Shown: positions 16,413-25,329 of the stretch, in pieces
Layout: every line of letters begins with the position of its first letter
How positions within the stretch are numbered: the first letter of the stretch is position 1
From: Salinispora pacifica CNR114
GTDB taxonomy: Bacteria > Actinomycetota > Actinomycetes > Mycobacteriales > Micromonosporaceae
Assembly (NCBI RefSeq): GCF_000514775.1
Contig: NZ_AZWO01000008.1
Location: 1 to 64,000, forward strand
Direction of reading: 5' to 3'
DNA: 64,000 bases
Notes under the pieces: model-generated
What the model was told of the DNA's origin: nothing
Seen by the model: the letters and a program-made list of their open reading frames with translations, nothing else
Databases searched by the model: none
Made by a program: the position numbers and the translations under genes

Positions 16413-17105
16413 GTGAATCGGCTGTGGAGCCGGTTGGGTGCCCGGACGGCCGCGGTGGCGCTGCTCTCTGCGGGCGTCGTCGGCGGCTTCCAACTGGGCG
16501 ACGACCGGGATCAGGGCCAACACCTGTTGGAGACCGCCGGAGTCGAGCAGGTTGCGCTGCGAGCACCGCAGGTGCATCCGATGCAGGAGCAGGCCACCGA
16601 ATACCAGGAGAAGCTGCGCGACGCCGCGGTGGCCGAGGCGGCGGCGGAGCGGAAGCGCCGGGAAGAGGCCGCTGTGGCCTCGCGGAACGCGGCCCGAGCG
16701 GCGGCGGCGGAGCTCGCCGAGGCCAAGGCCGAGGCCGAGGCCAAGGCCAAGGCGGCCGCGGAGAAGCCGTACGACGGCCCGATCCCGGCATCGTGTGCGG
16801 AGTTCACCGGCAACCGGCAGATCGGCTGCGCGGAGATGCTCAACGCCGGCTTCGAAATCGACGAGTTCCCCTGCCTGGACAAGCTCTTCACCAAGGAGAG
16901 CGGCTGGAACCACCAGGCCCGCAACCCGTCGACCGGCGCCTATGGCATTCCGCAGGCGCTGCCCGGTAGCAAGATGGCCTCGGCGGGCGACGACTGGGAG
17001 ACGAACCCGAAAACCCAGATCCGGTGGGGGCTTGGCTATATCGAGGGTCGCTACCAGACGCCGTGCAATGCCTGGGCCTACCTGCAGCGCGTGGGCTGGT
17101 ACTGA
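16413..17105 (+). CDS. Secreted lytic transglycosylase-like protein
   Basis: 230 residues: signal peptide or anchor (1-30), an Ala/Glu/Lys-rich coiled coil (about 60-120, with repeated EAKAEAEAKAKAA), then a C-terminal domain of about 105 residues containing FTKESGWNHQARNPSTGAYG, IPQALPG and WGLGYIEGRY. Glu162 in KESGW is the expected catalytic acid of SLT-type transglycosylases, which cut the glycan strand of peptidoglycan. Four Cys may form disulfides outside the cell. The coiled coil probably spaces the enzyme from the membrane. GTG start with a good ribosome binding site. Confidence 0.87.
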   Translation: MNRLWSRLGARTAAVALLSAGVVGGFQLGDDRDQGQHLLETAGVEQVALRAPQVHPMQEQATEYQEKLRDAAVAEAAAERKRREEAAVASRNAARAAAAELAEAKAEAEAKAKAAAEKPYDGPIPASCAEFTGNRQIGCAEMLNAGFEIDEFPCLDKLFTKESGWNHQARNPSTGAYGIPQALPGSKMASAGDDWETNPKTQIRWGLGYIEGRYQTPCNAWAYLQRVGWY

Positions 17106-17196
17106 GCTCCAGCAGGGACTACTGCTGATTTGTCGGGTGGCGACGGGGTGTGCTTGGTCACACTCCGTCTCGTCCGGCCAAACTTGACACCGGCCC

Positions 17197-17220
17197 AGGT
17201 GGCGGCGGTCGCCGCTACCT
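17197..17220 (+). terminator. Hairpin after lytic transglycosylase
   Basis: AGGTGGCGGC (17197-17206), loop GGTC, GCCGCTACCT (17211-17220): 9 of 10 pairs. It lacks a U-run, common in high-G+C genomes. It lies just before the rhomboid start, so it could alternatively act on that gene's leader. Confidence 0.4.
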
Positions 17221-17235
17221 GATAGCTGTTGACGG

Positions 17236-17889
17236 GTGAGCCTGCTATCGGAGGGCGGTGACCGGCACCGGTTCGGCACCGAGGCGTTCTACGCCGCGAT
17301 CGGTCGGGCCTTCGTCGCCATGTGCGCGGTGGTGCCGTTCCTGTTCCTCGTCGAGGCCATTGACCAGGGGCTGGCATTCGGGCTCGACCCGGCGGCCGGC
17401 ATCATCCCGCAGCGCCTCGACGGCCTGGATGGCGTCTTCTTCTCACCGTTCCTGCATCATGGCTTTGATCACCTTTACAGCAACAGCGTCCCGCTGATCC
17501 TGCTCGGCACCTTCGTGCTCGCGGCGGGTGCGCGTCGCTTCCTCTGGTCCACGCTGATCATCATTTTGGTCAGCGGGCTCGGCGTCTGGTTCACCGGAGC
17601 CCCGAACTCCGTCGTGGTCGGCGCGAGCGGCGTCATCTTCGGCTACCTCGGCATCCTGCTCACCCGGGGCATCGTCGAGCGGAGCTGGTGGAACTTCGCG
17701 GTTGTTCTCCTGGTCGGCCTCCTCTACGGCTGGCAACTCGTCGGCATTCTCCCCACCGACGAGCGGATCTCCTGGCAGGGGCACCTCTTCGGGCTGCTGG
17801 GCGGGGTGGTCGCCGCGATCGTCTTCCGGCGGCGTCGACCGGGCCTGGGTGGTTCGCACTACTCCGACTCGACCCGCATCTTCGGCTGA
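17236..17889 (+). CDS. Rhomboid-family intramembrane serine protease
   Basis: 217 residues with six membrane segments. Residues 129-135 read GASGVIF with nucleophile Ser131, and His183 in WQGHLFGLLGG completes the Ser/His dyad; HHGFDHLYSNSVPL is the conserved helix-2 signature. Rhomboids cut transmembrane helices near their outer ends. Substrate unknown. GTG 17236; TAGCTG seven bases before it resembles a -10 but lacks the final T. Downstream lies an unrelated reductase, so it is probably monocistronic. Confidence 0.9.
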   Translation: MSLLSEGGDRHRFGTEAFYAAIGRAFVAMCAVVPFLFLVEAIDQGLAFGLDPAAGIIPQRLDGLDGVFFSPFLHHGFDHLYSNSVPLILLGTFVLAAGARRFLWSTLIIILVSGLGVWFTGAPNSVVVGASGVIFGYLGILLTRGIVERSWWNFAVVLLVGLLYGWQLVGILPTDERISWQGHLFGLLGGVVAAIVFRRRRPGLGGSHYSDSTRIFG

Positions 17890-17997
17890 CCGGAGCGGCG
17901 ACGACGGACTGTCGGACATCCTTGCCCGGCGGCTCCGGCACCTCTACCGTCAGGATCAGCGTCGGTTGAGCCGGGAGCGGAAAGCGACGGTACGCCC

Positions 17998-18966
17998 ATG
18001 CACGAGGTCGATGTCGCGGTGATCGGGGCCGGGCCCGCCGGCCTCTTCGCGGCGTACTACGCCGGCTTCCGCGGGCTCTCGGTGGCGGTGGTGGACGCGT
18101 TGCCCGAGCCCGGTGGCCAGATCACGGCGATGTACCCGGAGAAGTTGATTCACGACGTCGCCGGCTTCCCATCCATCAAGGGCCGGGATCTGGTGGCCAA
18201 CCTGGTTGCCCAGGCCGCCCCGTTCGACCCGCGTTACCTGCTCGGCACGCGGGCGGAGAAGCTGTCGTACGCCGATGGCCAGCCGGTGCTCGGCCTGGCC
18301 GGGGGTGAGCAGCTCCGCTGCGGCGCGGTAGTGATCACCGGCGGGCTGGGCAGCTTCACACCCCGCCCGTTGCCCGTCGCGGAGGGCTTCGTCGGCACCG
18401 GAATCATCTACTTCGTGCCGCAACCGGCGGACCTCACCGGTCAGGACGTGCTGATCGTCGGTGGTGGGGACTCCGCCTTCGACTGGGCGTCAACCCTCCA
18501 GCCGCTGGCCCGTTCGGTGACCCTCGTGCATCGCCGGGAGAAGTTCCGAGCGCACGCCGCCACCGTCGCCCGGGTCCGCGCCCTGCCGGTGCGGGTGGTG
18601 GTGAACGCGGAGGTGACGATGCTGCACGGGGGCGGCGCGGTGACCGGTGCCGAGGTCACTGTCCGGGGTGGCGCGGCGGAGCTGTTGCCGGTCGACACCG
18701 TCGTCGCGGCGCTCGGCTTCACCGCCGACCTCGGCCCGCTGGCGGAGTGGGGCCTGCGCCTGGACCGCCGGCATCTCGTGGTTGACAGCACCATGGCGAC
18801 CAACCTGCCGCGGGTCTTCGCCGCCGGGGATATCACCGAGTACCCGGGTAAGGTTCGCCTGATCGCCACCGGCTTCGGTGAGGCCGCGACCGCGGTGAAT
18901 AACGTGGCCGTGGTGCTCGATCCGGCGGCGCACCTGTTCCCCGGGCACTCCTCCGACGGGACCTGA
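17998..18966 (+). CDS. TrxR-like ferredoxin/flavodoxin--NADP+ reductase
   Basis: 322 residues. FAD motif VIGAGPAGLFAAYYAG at 7-22, EPGGQITAMYPEK, and an NADPH motif VGGGDSAFDWASTL at about 157-170; the C-terminal FAD-binding AAGDITEYPGK is near 277. The CxxC redox pair of thioredoxin reductase is absent, so this belongs to the TrxR-like FNR group (YumC type), passing electrons from NADPH to ferredoxin or flavodoxin. No ferredoxin gene is adjacent. It converges on the TetR gene with a 16-base gap. Confidence 0.88.
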   Translation: MHEVDVAVIGAGPAGLFAAYYAGFRGLSVAVVDALPEPGGQITAMYPEKLIHDVAGFPSIKGRDLVANLVAQAAPFDPRYLLGTRAEKLSYADGQPVLGLAGGEQLRCGAVVITGGLGSFTPRPLPVAEGFVGTGIIYFVPQPADLTGQDVLIVGGGDSAFDWASTLQPLARSVTLVHRREKFRAHAATVARVRALPVRVVVNAEVTMLHGGGAVTGAEVTVRGGAAELLPVDTVVAALGFTADLGPLAEWGLRLDRRHLVVDSTMATNLPRVFAAGDITEYPGKVRLIATGFGEAATAVNNVAVVLDPAAHLFPGHSSDGT

Positions 18967-18982
18967 CGCTTCGGCGACCGGC

Positions 18983-19675
18983 TTATCGGGGTAGGCCGAC
19001 GAGGTCGGCCATCAACGCGATCTGGTGGTCGAAGTAGTCGTCGCGGTGCGGCAGGCCACCCTTGATCCGGCCGAAGAGCTCGAAGCTGATCAGCCCGAAG
19101 AGCTGGGTCCACCCCGCCATCCCCCGGGCGAGCAGCGCTGCCGGCATCCCCGGGACGAGGCTCGCCGCGATGTCGGTGAGGTCGGCTCGGACGGGTTGGG
19201 GTAGGTCGTCGGTGGGGGGTGGGGTGAGCTGTCCGGCGGCAAGTCCATCGCGGGCGATGCCGATCAGGGTCATTGGTGGGCGCAGAGCCGGCTCGACTGT
19301 GTCGTCGGGCGCCGTGTAGCCGGGTACCGGGCTGCCGTAGAGCAGCGCGTACTCGGCGGGGTTGGCGAGGGCCCAGGCCCGGGCAGCCCGACACCCGGCG
19401 AACCATCGTCCGCGCAGGTCGTCGCGGTCCACGGCAGCGTCTGCTGCCTCGACCGCGTCGCCCAGGGCCATGTACGCCTCCAGGATGAGCGTGGTGAGCA
19501 GGTCGTCCCGGCTGGGGAAGTAGCGGTAGATCGCCGAGGAGGCCATGCCCAGGTCGCGGGCGACCGCCCGCAGCGACAGGTTGGCGCCGTCGGTGGCCAG
19601 ATGGCGGCGCGCCGCGGCCTTGATCTCGTCGATCATTTCGGCTCGGACCCGGGCCCGGAGTGAGTTGGCGACCAT
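18983..19675 (-). CDS. TetR-family transcriptional regulator
   Basis: 230 residues. The N-terminal helix-turn-helix is LSLRAVARDLGMASSAIYRYF (about 34-54); the C-terminal ligand domain contains GWTQLFGLISFELFG and belongs to the class with a WHG-like dimer region. Upstream GTGAGGAG lies close to the ATG. It is divergent from the oxidoreductase at 19809, and two copies of one 14-base operator lie between them, indicating control of that gene and probably of itself. The inducer is unknown. Confidence 0.9.
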   Translation of the reverse strand: MVANSLRARVRAEMIDEIKAAARRHLATDGANLSLRAVARDLGMASSAIYRYFPSRDDLLTTLILEAYMALGDAVEAADAAVDRDDLRGRWFAGCRAARAWALANPAEYALLYGSPVPGYTAPDDTVEPALRPPMTLIGIARDGLAAGQLTPPPTDDLPQPVRADLTDIAASLVPGMPAALLARGMAGWTQLFGLISFELFGRIKGGLPHRDDYFDHQIALMADLVGLPR

Positions 19676-19712
19676 CTCCTCACCCTGTCATGCGTAGGGC
19701 GCTGATCCAATT

Positions 19713-19776
19713 CGAGAGCAGTGCTCTTGACGGGTTCGGCAACTACCGACACACTCCCTAGTGAGCACTGCTCTCG
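19713..19776. promoter_or_regulatory. Twin TetR-type operators around a promoter
   Basis: CGAGAGCAGTGCTC occurs at 19713-19726 and again inverted at 19763-19776, exact over 14 bases; each is nearly palindromic (AGAGCAGTGCTCT at 19715-19727 is perfect except for the central base). Between them lies a promoter for the 19809 gene: TTGACG (19727-19732), 17-base spacer, CACACT (19750-19755). One operator abuts the -35, the other sits at about +1. Centre distance is 47 bases. Confidence 0.7.
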
Positions 19777-19808
19777 AAGTGATCCCCTGATTCGGAAGGT
19801 GAGCTCTG

Positions 19809-20759
19809 ATGTCGATTCACGTGATCGTCGGTGCTGGCCCGGTCGGCACCGCGACCGCCGACCTCCTCGCTCGGCAGGGGGAGCAGGTCCGGCTGGTCAG
19901 CCGCCGCGGTGCCGGCCCCGAGCATCCGGCCATCGAACTCGTCGCCGCCGATGCCACCGACGTCGCCGGCCTGACCCGCCTGGCGTCCGGCGCCGCCGCC
20001 CTCTACAACTGTGCCAACCCCGCGCTTCACCGGTGGGCTGTCGACTGGCCGCCACTGGCAACCGCCCTGCTCGCCACCGCCGAGCGGACCGGTGCGGTGC
20101 TTGCCACGATCGGCAACCTCTTTGGGTACGGCCCGACGGACGGGCCGATGACCGAGGCCACCCCGCTGGCCGCGACCGGCGTCAAGGGGCGGGTGCGCAA
20201 CCAGATGTGGGCCGGGGCGCTGGCCGCCCACGAGGCGGGCCGGGCCCGGACGACCGAGGTCCGTGGCTCGGACTACCTCGGATACCGGACCAACTCGATC
20301 ACCACCCGGATCCTGCCGAACGTACTGGCCGGCCGCCGAGTGGTCCTGCCGGTCGACTTCGACGTCCCGCACGCCATCACCTACGTCGGCGACGTGGCCC
20401 GTACCGTGGTCGCCGCCGCCACCACCCCGGATGCCTGGGGACGGGCCTGGCACGTGCCGAGCCCGCGCGCGCTCAGCATGCGGGAGTTGGCCACCCGCGC
20501 CGCTGCGCTGGCCGGCGCACCCAGGCCCCGGTTGACCCGCCTGCCCTACCCGGTGCTCTGGCTGGGCGGCCTGGTCAACCCGTTACTCCGGGAGCTGCGG
20601 GAGACGACATACCAGTTCGATCGCCCGTACGTGTTGGACTCCTCGGCCACCCAACAGGCCCTCGGGATCGAGCCGACCGCGCTCGAAGAGGCCCTCGCCG
20701 AGACCCTCCGCGCGCTGCGCCGGGACCCCGGTGTCAGCTCGGCGAAGCGCAGCTCCTAA
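19809..20759 (+). CDS. NAD(P)-dependent epimerase/dehydratase family protein
   Basis: 316 residues. GAGPVGTATADLLARQGEQVRLVSRR is a short-chain (extended SDR) Rossmann motif at 8-33. A canonical YxxxK was not found (NLFGYGPTDG and GSDYLGYRTN are nearby aromatics), so it fits the atypical NAD(P)H-binding subgroup that acts on small carbonyls. ATG 19809 has a GGAAGGTGAG ribosome binding site. Twin operators in front and the divergent TetR gene make it the likely target gene. The last codons overlap the end of the convergent transporter gene. Confidence 0.82.
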   Translation: MSIHVIVGAGPVGTATADLLARQGEQVRLVSRRGAGPEHPAIELVAADATDVAGLTRLASGAAALYNCANPALHRWAVDWPPLATALLATAERTGAVLATIGNLFGYGPTDGPMTEATPLAATGVKGRVRNQMWAGALAAHEAGRARTTEVRGSDYLGYRTNSITTRILPNVLAGRRVVLPVDFDVPHAITYVGDVARTVVAAATTPDAWGRAWHVPSPRALSMRELATRAAALAGAPRPRLTRLPYPVLWLGGLVNPLLRELRETTYQFDRPYVLDSSATQQALGIEPTALEEALAETLRALRRDPGVSSAKRSS

Positions 20760-21700
20760 CGCCGGGCGGCGATCAGGACAGCGACCAGGGTCAGTGCCGC
20801 GCCGAGCAGGGTGGTGGCGTCGGGGCGGGAAGCCGCGGTCGGCAGGAGCACGTCCAGCAGGACGGCGCCGACCACCTGGCCGGCGATCGTGGCCAGGCCG
20901 AGCAGCAGCACCCCGGTGAACTCGACGACAGCGGCGGCGATCGCGATGAAGGTGATCCCGATCGGCCCACCCAGGTAGAGCCACGGCTCGGCCGGCGGTG
21001 AACCAGCGGGTAGCCCGCGTACCGCGATGTCGACCGCGAAGACCGCCAACAGGGCGACGAGGCCTACCGTGAAATTGACCAGCGTCGCGGTCAACGGGCT
21101 GCCGGCCGCCCGGCCGACCAGCCCGTTGACGGCCTGCTGCCAGGCCACCGCGATCCCCGCGAGCAGCGGCAGCACCGCCAGCGCCAGCGCGGTCGGATCG
21201 TTGAGCCGCCCGCCGACGGCCAGCCCGACCGCGAGCACGGTGAGCGCCGCCCCGAACAGGCGCCGACCGGTAACCGGCTGGCGTCCGCTCGGGCCGATGC
21301 CGGCCCGGTCCACGAGGAGACTGCTGGCGGATTGGCCGGCGACCACCGCCACGGTGAAGACGGCGACGCCGAGGGTGCCGACCGTGAGGCCCTGCGTCGC
21401 CACGAGGAACGCCCCGCAGAGCCCGCCGAGGCACTGCCACGGGCGCAGCCTGCCGGCGGTCAGCGCGGCGCGCAGGGCGGCCAGCCCGCGCCGACCGCCG
21501 GGCGTCGCCGGCACCAGTACCAGCAGGACCAGCAGGCCCAGACCGAACGAGATGACCGCCGCGGCGACCCCGTCGGCCAGGCGTACGCCCAACTCGCCGT
21601 TGACCCGGGATTGCACGGCGACGGCGACGCCGGCAATGGTCGCGAGCACCACCCCGACCAGCCGGCGGGCCGGGGACGGCCGGTGTAGCGCCCCCGGCAA
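20756..21700 (-). CDS. DMT-superfamily transporter (YdcZ/DUF606 type)
   Basis: 314 residues in two similar halves, each of about five membrane helices, with VGVVLATIAGVAVAVQSRVNGEL at the start of half 1 and WQQAVNGLVGR at the start of half 2, the RVNGEL/AVNG signature of this subfamily. Probably an exporter or importer of small metabolites; substrate unknown. The start lies 3 bases after the glpX stop on the same strand, so they are likely co-transcribed and translationally coupled. Confidence 0.85.
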   Translation of the reverse strand: MPGALHRPSPARRLVGVVLATIAGVAVAVQSRVNGELGVRLADGVAAAVISFGLGLLVLLVLVPATPGGRRGLAALRAALTAGRLRPWQCLGGLCGAFLVATQGLTVGTLGVAVFTVAVVAGQSASSLLVDRAGIGPSGRQPVTGRRLFGAALTVLAVGLAVGGRLNDPTALALAVLPLLAGIAVAWQQAVNGLVGRAAGSPLTATLVNFTVGLVALLAVFAVDIAVRGLPAGSPPAEPWLYLGGPIGITFIAIAAAVVEFTGVLLLGLATIAGQVVGAVLLDVLLPTAASRPDATTLLGAALTLVAVLIAARR

Positions 21701-21703
21701 CGC

Positions 21704-22735
21704 CTACTCCTGCTCGGCGAGGGGGCGGCCGTCGAAGTCCACGGCGGAGTACAGCGCCAGCTTCTCCAGTCGGTGATAGGAGTCGATCATGCGAATCGTG
21801 CCGCTCTTCGAGCGCATCACGATCGACTGCGTGTACGCCCCACCGGCCCGGTACCGGACACCACGGAGCAGGTCACCGGAGGTGACTCCGGTAGCGACGA
21901 AGAAGCAGTTGTCGCCGGTCACGAGGTCGTCGGTACCGAGCACCCGGTCGAGGTCGTGGCCGGCGGCGACGGCCTTCTCCCGCTCCTGCTCGTCGCGGGG
22001 CCAGAGCTTGGCCTGAAGGGCGCCGCCCATGCACTTCAGGGCGCAGGCCGCGGTGATCCCTTCGGGGGTGCCGCCGATGCCCATGAGCACGTCGACGTCG
22101 GACTCCTCACGAGTGGCGGCGATCGCGCCGGCGATGTCACCGTCGGAGATGAAGCGGATGCCCGCGCCGGTGCGGCGGACCTGGTCCACCAGCTCGTCGT
22201 GCCGGGACCGGTCCAGCACACAGACAGTCACCTCGGCGGCGTCGGTGCCCTTGACCCTGGCGATACGTCGGATGTTCTCGGCCACGCCGGCGTTGATGTC
22301 CACCACGTCGGCGTAGGCCGGGCCGACGGCGAGCTTCTCCATGTAGAAGACGGCGCTCGGGTCGAACATCGCCCCGCGCTCGGCGACCGCCAGCACCGCC
22401 AGGGCGTTCGGCATGCCCTTGCTCATCAGGGTGGTGCCGTCGATCGGGTCGACCGCGACGTCAACCTCCGGCCCCGTCCCGTCGCCGACCTCCTCGCCGT
22501 TGAAGAGCATCGGCGCGTTGTCCTTCTCGCCCTCGCCGATCACCACGATTCCGCGCATCGGAATCGAGTTGATCAACTTGCGCATCGCGTTGACGGCGGC
22601 GCCGTCCCCGCCCTCCTTGTCGCCCCGGCCGACCCACCGGCCGGCGGCCATCGCCGCGGCCTCGGTCACCCGGACCAGGTCGAGGGCGAGGTTGCGATCG
22701 AGATTCTGTGGGGTCCGCGTCGTGGTGTTCGTCAT
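21704..22735 (-). CDS. glpX: Class II fructose-1,6-bisphosphatase
   Basis: 343 residues. Catalyses fructose-1,6-bisphosphate to fructose-6-phosphate in gluconeogenesis. Metal-site motifs [28 protein letters not shown] and [20 protein letters not shown] are in GlpX order. ATG 22735 has an AGGAGG ribosome binding site; the frame stays open far upstream (to 23239) but that part is antisense to the next gene and Arg/Pro-rich. Neighbouring order with a DUF4245 gene on the other strand matches mycobacteria. It shares the PEP/gluconeogenic theme with pckG. Confidence 0.95.
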   Translation of the reverse strand: MTNTTTRTPQNLDRNLALDLVRVTEAAAMAAGRWVGRGDKEGGDGAAVNAMRKLINSIPMRGIVVIGEGEKDNAPMLFNGEEVGDGTGPEVDVAVDPIDGTTLMSKGMPNALAVLAVAERGAMFDPSAVFYMEKLAVGPAYADVVDINAGVAENIRRIARVKGTDAAEVTVCVLDRSRHDELVDQVRRTGAGIRFISDGDIAGAIAATREESDVDVLMGIGGTPEGITAACALKCMGGALQAKLWPRDEQEREKAVAAGHDLDRVLGTDDLVTGDNCFFVATGVTSGDLLRGVRYRAGGAYTQSIVMRSKSGTIRMIDSYHRLEKLALYSAVDFDGRPLAEQE

Positions 22736-22887
22736 GACGGCTCCTCCTCGCGACGGTGCGGGGTGGCCCGGCAGGCGTGGGTCGCTGCCGGCTTTGTCGC
22801 TGATCCTCACATGATCGGCGACACTGCGTGGTGGTGGGGCGGTGATGGCTTGGTCACGTCTGATCGGGTGGCTGCGAAGATAGCGGG

Positions 22888-23637
22888 GTGGAACCCGCAC
22901 AGCCCGCCGACCGCGTCCCTGCCGACCAGACCGCGCCGGAGCTTTCGCCGGTCGATCCGGCGCCCCCCGGCCCGGCCGCGCCCGCGACCGCCGAGGAGCC
23001 GGCGTTGGTCGAGCCCGCCACCGGCCCGGCGGCAGCCAGCGGCCCGACCGAGACCACCGGCGTCGGGGAGACCAGCGCTGCGCGGGAGGCCGGCGAGTCG
23101 TCGGCACCGCCCGCTGCGGCGGACACCACCCGTTCGGAGCGTTCGCCGAAGGACATGGCCATCTCGCTCCTCGTGCTGCTGGTCCCGATCGCCCTGCTGC
23201 TCGCCTTCTACCGAGGCTTCCTCGGGGGAGACCAGGCAACCGTCGTCGACCCGGCGCCCGCGTTGGATTCGGCGCAGGCGGCGGCGGCCTTTCCGGTCAG
23301 CCAGCCACAGGGGCTGGACGCGGGATGGCGCACCGTCCGGGCCGACTTCCGGACCGTCGAGGGCGGGTCGACGCTGCGCCTGGGCTACCTGACCCCGGAG
23401 GGGCGGGGGGCGCAGATCGTGCAGAGCAGCGTGCCGCCGGAGCAGTTGCTCCCCACCGAGCTGACCGATCAGGGGCAGCCCCAGGGCCGGACCGATCTCG
23501 CGGGACGCACCTGGCAGCGGTACACGGCCCGCGGCAACGAGCAGGCGTTCGTGCTCCTCGAACCGGACCGCACAGTGATCGTGGTCGGCGATGCCCGAGA
23601 CACCGAGCTACGGGAGCTGGCCGGGGCGTTGGGCTGA
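22888..23637 (+). CDS. DUF4245 membrane-anchored protein
   Basis: 249 residues: a long Pro/Ala/Glu-rich disordered cytoplasmic head (1-88), one membrane helix (about 90-110, [19 protein letters not shown]) and an outer domain of about 130 residues ([39 protein letters not shown]) typical of DUF4245. Function unknown. It is divergent from glpX, the same association as in other Actinobacteria. GTG 22888 start; no strong ribosome binding site. Confidence 0.85.
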   Translation: MEPAQPADRVPADQTAPELSPVDPAPPGPAAPATAEEPALVEPATGPAAASGPTETTGVGETSAAREAGESSAPPAAADTTRSERSPKDMAISLLVLLVPIALLLAFYRGFLGGDQATVVDPAPALDSAQAAAAFPVSQPQGLDAGWRTVRADFRTVEGGSTLRLGYLTPEGRGAQIVQSSVPPEQLLPTELTDQGQPQGRTDLAGRTWQRYTARGNEQAFVLLEPDRTVIVVGDARDTELRELAGALG

Positions 23638-23677
23638 ACCCGACCCGAGTCAACCGGGGCAGCGGGGCGGGGCGGCG

Positions 23678-23890
23678 TCAGTCGGTCGGTTCCTGTCGGG
23701 CGGCGTCCAGGCGGGCCCGGGCGCCGTCCAGCCAGGCCTGGCAGACCCCGGTCAGCTGCTCACCGCGCTCCCAGAGGGCCAGTGACTCCTCCAGCGTGGT
23801 GCCGCCGGCCTCCAGCCGTTCGACCACCGACGCCAACTCGGCGCGGGCCTGCTCGTAGCTGAGCCGCTCGTCCTTCGTCTCCTCGGTCAT
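23678..23890 (-). CDS. xseB: Exodeoxyribonuclease VII small subunit
   Basis: 70 residues. Small subunit of the ExoVII single-strand DNA exonuclease. LSYEQARAELASVVERLEAGG followed by TLEESLALWERGEQL is the complete family signature. ATG 23890 is preferred to the ATG at 23899, which is too close to GGTGGG. It lies downstream of xseA on the same strand with a 112-base gap, wide for this pair. Confidence 0.93.
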   Translation of the reverse strand: MTEETKDERLSYEQARAELASVVERLEAGGTTLEESLALWERGEQLTGVCQAWLDGARARLDAARQEPTD

Positions 23891-24002
23891 CGTGCACATC
23901 CCACCACATCTACCCGTCCGGGCTTTCCCCGCCGTGCCCGGGCGCCGCCGGTGCCCGCCCCGACGCCGGTACCCGGGTTCGGCCGGATCGGCGGAGGAAC
24001 CG

Positions 24003-25256
24003 CTACCGCCGTTGGGCCTCCGGGTGGTGCGACCCGGCGTCGATGGTCGCCGCCAGTTCCCCGTCGCCGAGCCGGACCCGCACCGGGTCCCCGACGGCGA
24101 CCTCGGAGACCGTGCGGACGACGGTGCCGTCGGCGCGCCGCACGATCGCGTACCCCCGGTCGAGGGTGGCGGCCGGGGAGAGGGCCCGGAGCCGGGCCCG
24201 GGTGTGCCGAAGGCCCTCCTCGGCGGCGGTCAACCGGTGGGCGAGACAGCGGGCGGCCCGATGGCGCAGCCCGGCGACGTCGGTGGCCCGCTGCTCGATC
24301 ATCACCTCTGGCCGGGCCAGCACCGGCCGGGATCGCAGCAGCTCCAGCCGGTGTGCCTCGCGGTCAACCAGGTTGCGCACCGCGCGTTCGAGTCGGGACC
24401 GGGCCTGCCCGATCAGGCGTACCTCCTCGGTGAGGTCCGGGACGACCCGCTTGGCCGCGTCGGTCGGGGTGGAGGCGCGGATGTCCGCGACGTAGTCGAG
24501 CAGCGGCGCGTCGGTCTCGTGGCCGATGGCGCTGACCACCGGGGTACGGGCGGCGAACACCGCCCGGCACAGCGCCTCGTCGGAGAAGGGCAGCAGGTCC
24601 TCGATGCTGCCGCCGCCCCGGGCGATCACGATCACCTCGATGGTCGGGTCGGCGTCCAACACCCGTAGCGCGTCCACGATCTGCGGCACGGCCGACGGCC
24701 CCTGCACGGCCACGTTGACCGTGCGGAACGCCACCGCCGGCCAGCGTCGGCGGGCGTTGGTACGCACGTCCCGCTCGGCGGCGCTGGCCCGGCCGGTGAT
24801 CAGCCCGATCCGGTGCGGGAGAAAGGGCGGGCGTCGCTTGCGTCGGGGGTCGAAGAGCCCCTCGGCGGCCAGCAGCTTCTTGAGCTTCTCCAGCCGGGCC
24901 AGCAACTCGCCCAGCCCCACCTGTCTGATCTCGTCGGCGCGCAGGCTCAACGTGCCCCGGGCGGCATAGAAGTCGGGCTTGGCGTGCAGCACCACCCGAG
25001 CGCCCTCGCGAAGCTGCGGTGCGCCGGAGTCAAGCACGTCGCGGTTCGTGGTCACGGTCAGGCTGAGGTCGGCCGAGGGGTCCCGGAGGGTGAGAAACAC
25101 CGTGCTCGCGCCGGGCCGGCGACTGACCTGCGCGACCTGCCCGTCCACCCACACCCAGCCGAGCCGGGCGATCCAGGCGCTGATCTTCTGGCTGACCACC
25201 CGGACCGGCCATGGCTCCTCGGGTGTGCTGCGGGTAACCCCGCCATCCGAACTCAC
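24003..25256 (-). CDS. xseA: Exodeoxyribonuclease VII large subunit
   Basis: 417 residues. Catalytic subunit degrading single-stranded DNA bidirectionally into oligonucleotides. The N-terminal OB fold is at about 15-110 ([29 protein letters not shown]), the catalytic core at about 125-330 with [28 protein letters not shown] and [17 protein letters not shown], and a C-terminal segment with [13 protein letters not shown] 25256 is preceded by TAGGGT at 6 bases. Divergent from ispH, with both starts apparently leaderless. Confidence 0.95.
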   Translation of the reverse strand: MSSDGGVTRSTPEEPWPVRVVSQKISAWIARLGWVWVDGQVAQVSRRPGASTVFLTLRDPSADLSLTVTTNRDVLDSGAPQLREGARVVLHAKPDFYAARGTLSLRADEIRQVGLGELLARLEKLKKLLAAEGLFDPRRKRRPPFLPHRIGLITGRASAAERDVRTNARRRWPAVAFRTVNVAVQGPSAVPQIVDALRVLDADPTIEVIVIARGGGSIEDLLPFSDEALCRAVFAARTPVVSAIGHETDAPLLDYVADIRASTPTDAAKRVVPDLTEEVRLIGQARSRLERAVRNLVDREAHRLELLRSRPVLARPEVMIEQRATDVAGLRHRAARCLAHRLTAAEEGLRHTRARLRALSPAATLDRGYAIVRRADGTVVRTVSEVAVGDPVRVRLGDGELAATIDAGSHHPEAQRR

Positions 25257-25262
25257 CCGCTC

Positions 25263-25268
25263 ACCCTA
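25263..25268 (-). promoter_or_regulatory. -10 element TAGGGT before xseA, leaderless
   Basis: Minus-strand TAGGGT followed by GAGCGG (6 bases) and GTG 25256. Confidence 0.5.
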
Positions 25269-25317
25269 CGGACCGTCCGGGCGGGTCGCAGCCGCTGGCG
25301 GGTGGTGGGTCGGCACG

Positions 25318-25323
25318 TACGAT
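25318..25323 (+). promoter_or_regulatory. -10 element TACGAT before ispH, leaderless
   Basis: TACGAT followed by 6 bases and GTG 25330. With the xseA -10 it makes a compact divergent promoter pair about 50 bases apart. Confidence 0.5.
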
Positions 25324-25329
25324 GGGCGG

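Noticed and set aside
17184..17189. TTGACA as a -35 for the rhomboid gene
   Set aside because: No -10 hexamer at 16-18 bases; it lies just before a hairpin.
22738..23239. N-terminal extension of glpX
   Set aside because: Antisense to the DUF4245 gene, Arg/Pro-rich, and an AGGAGG site marks the ATG at 22735.
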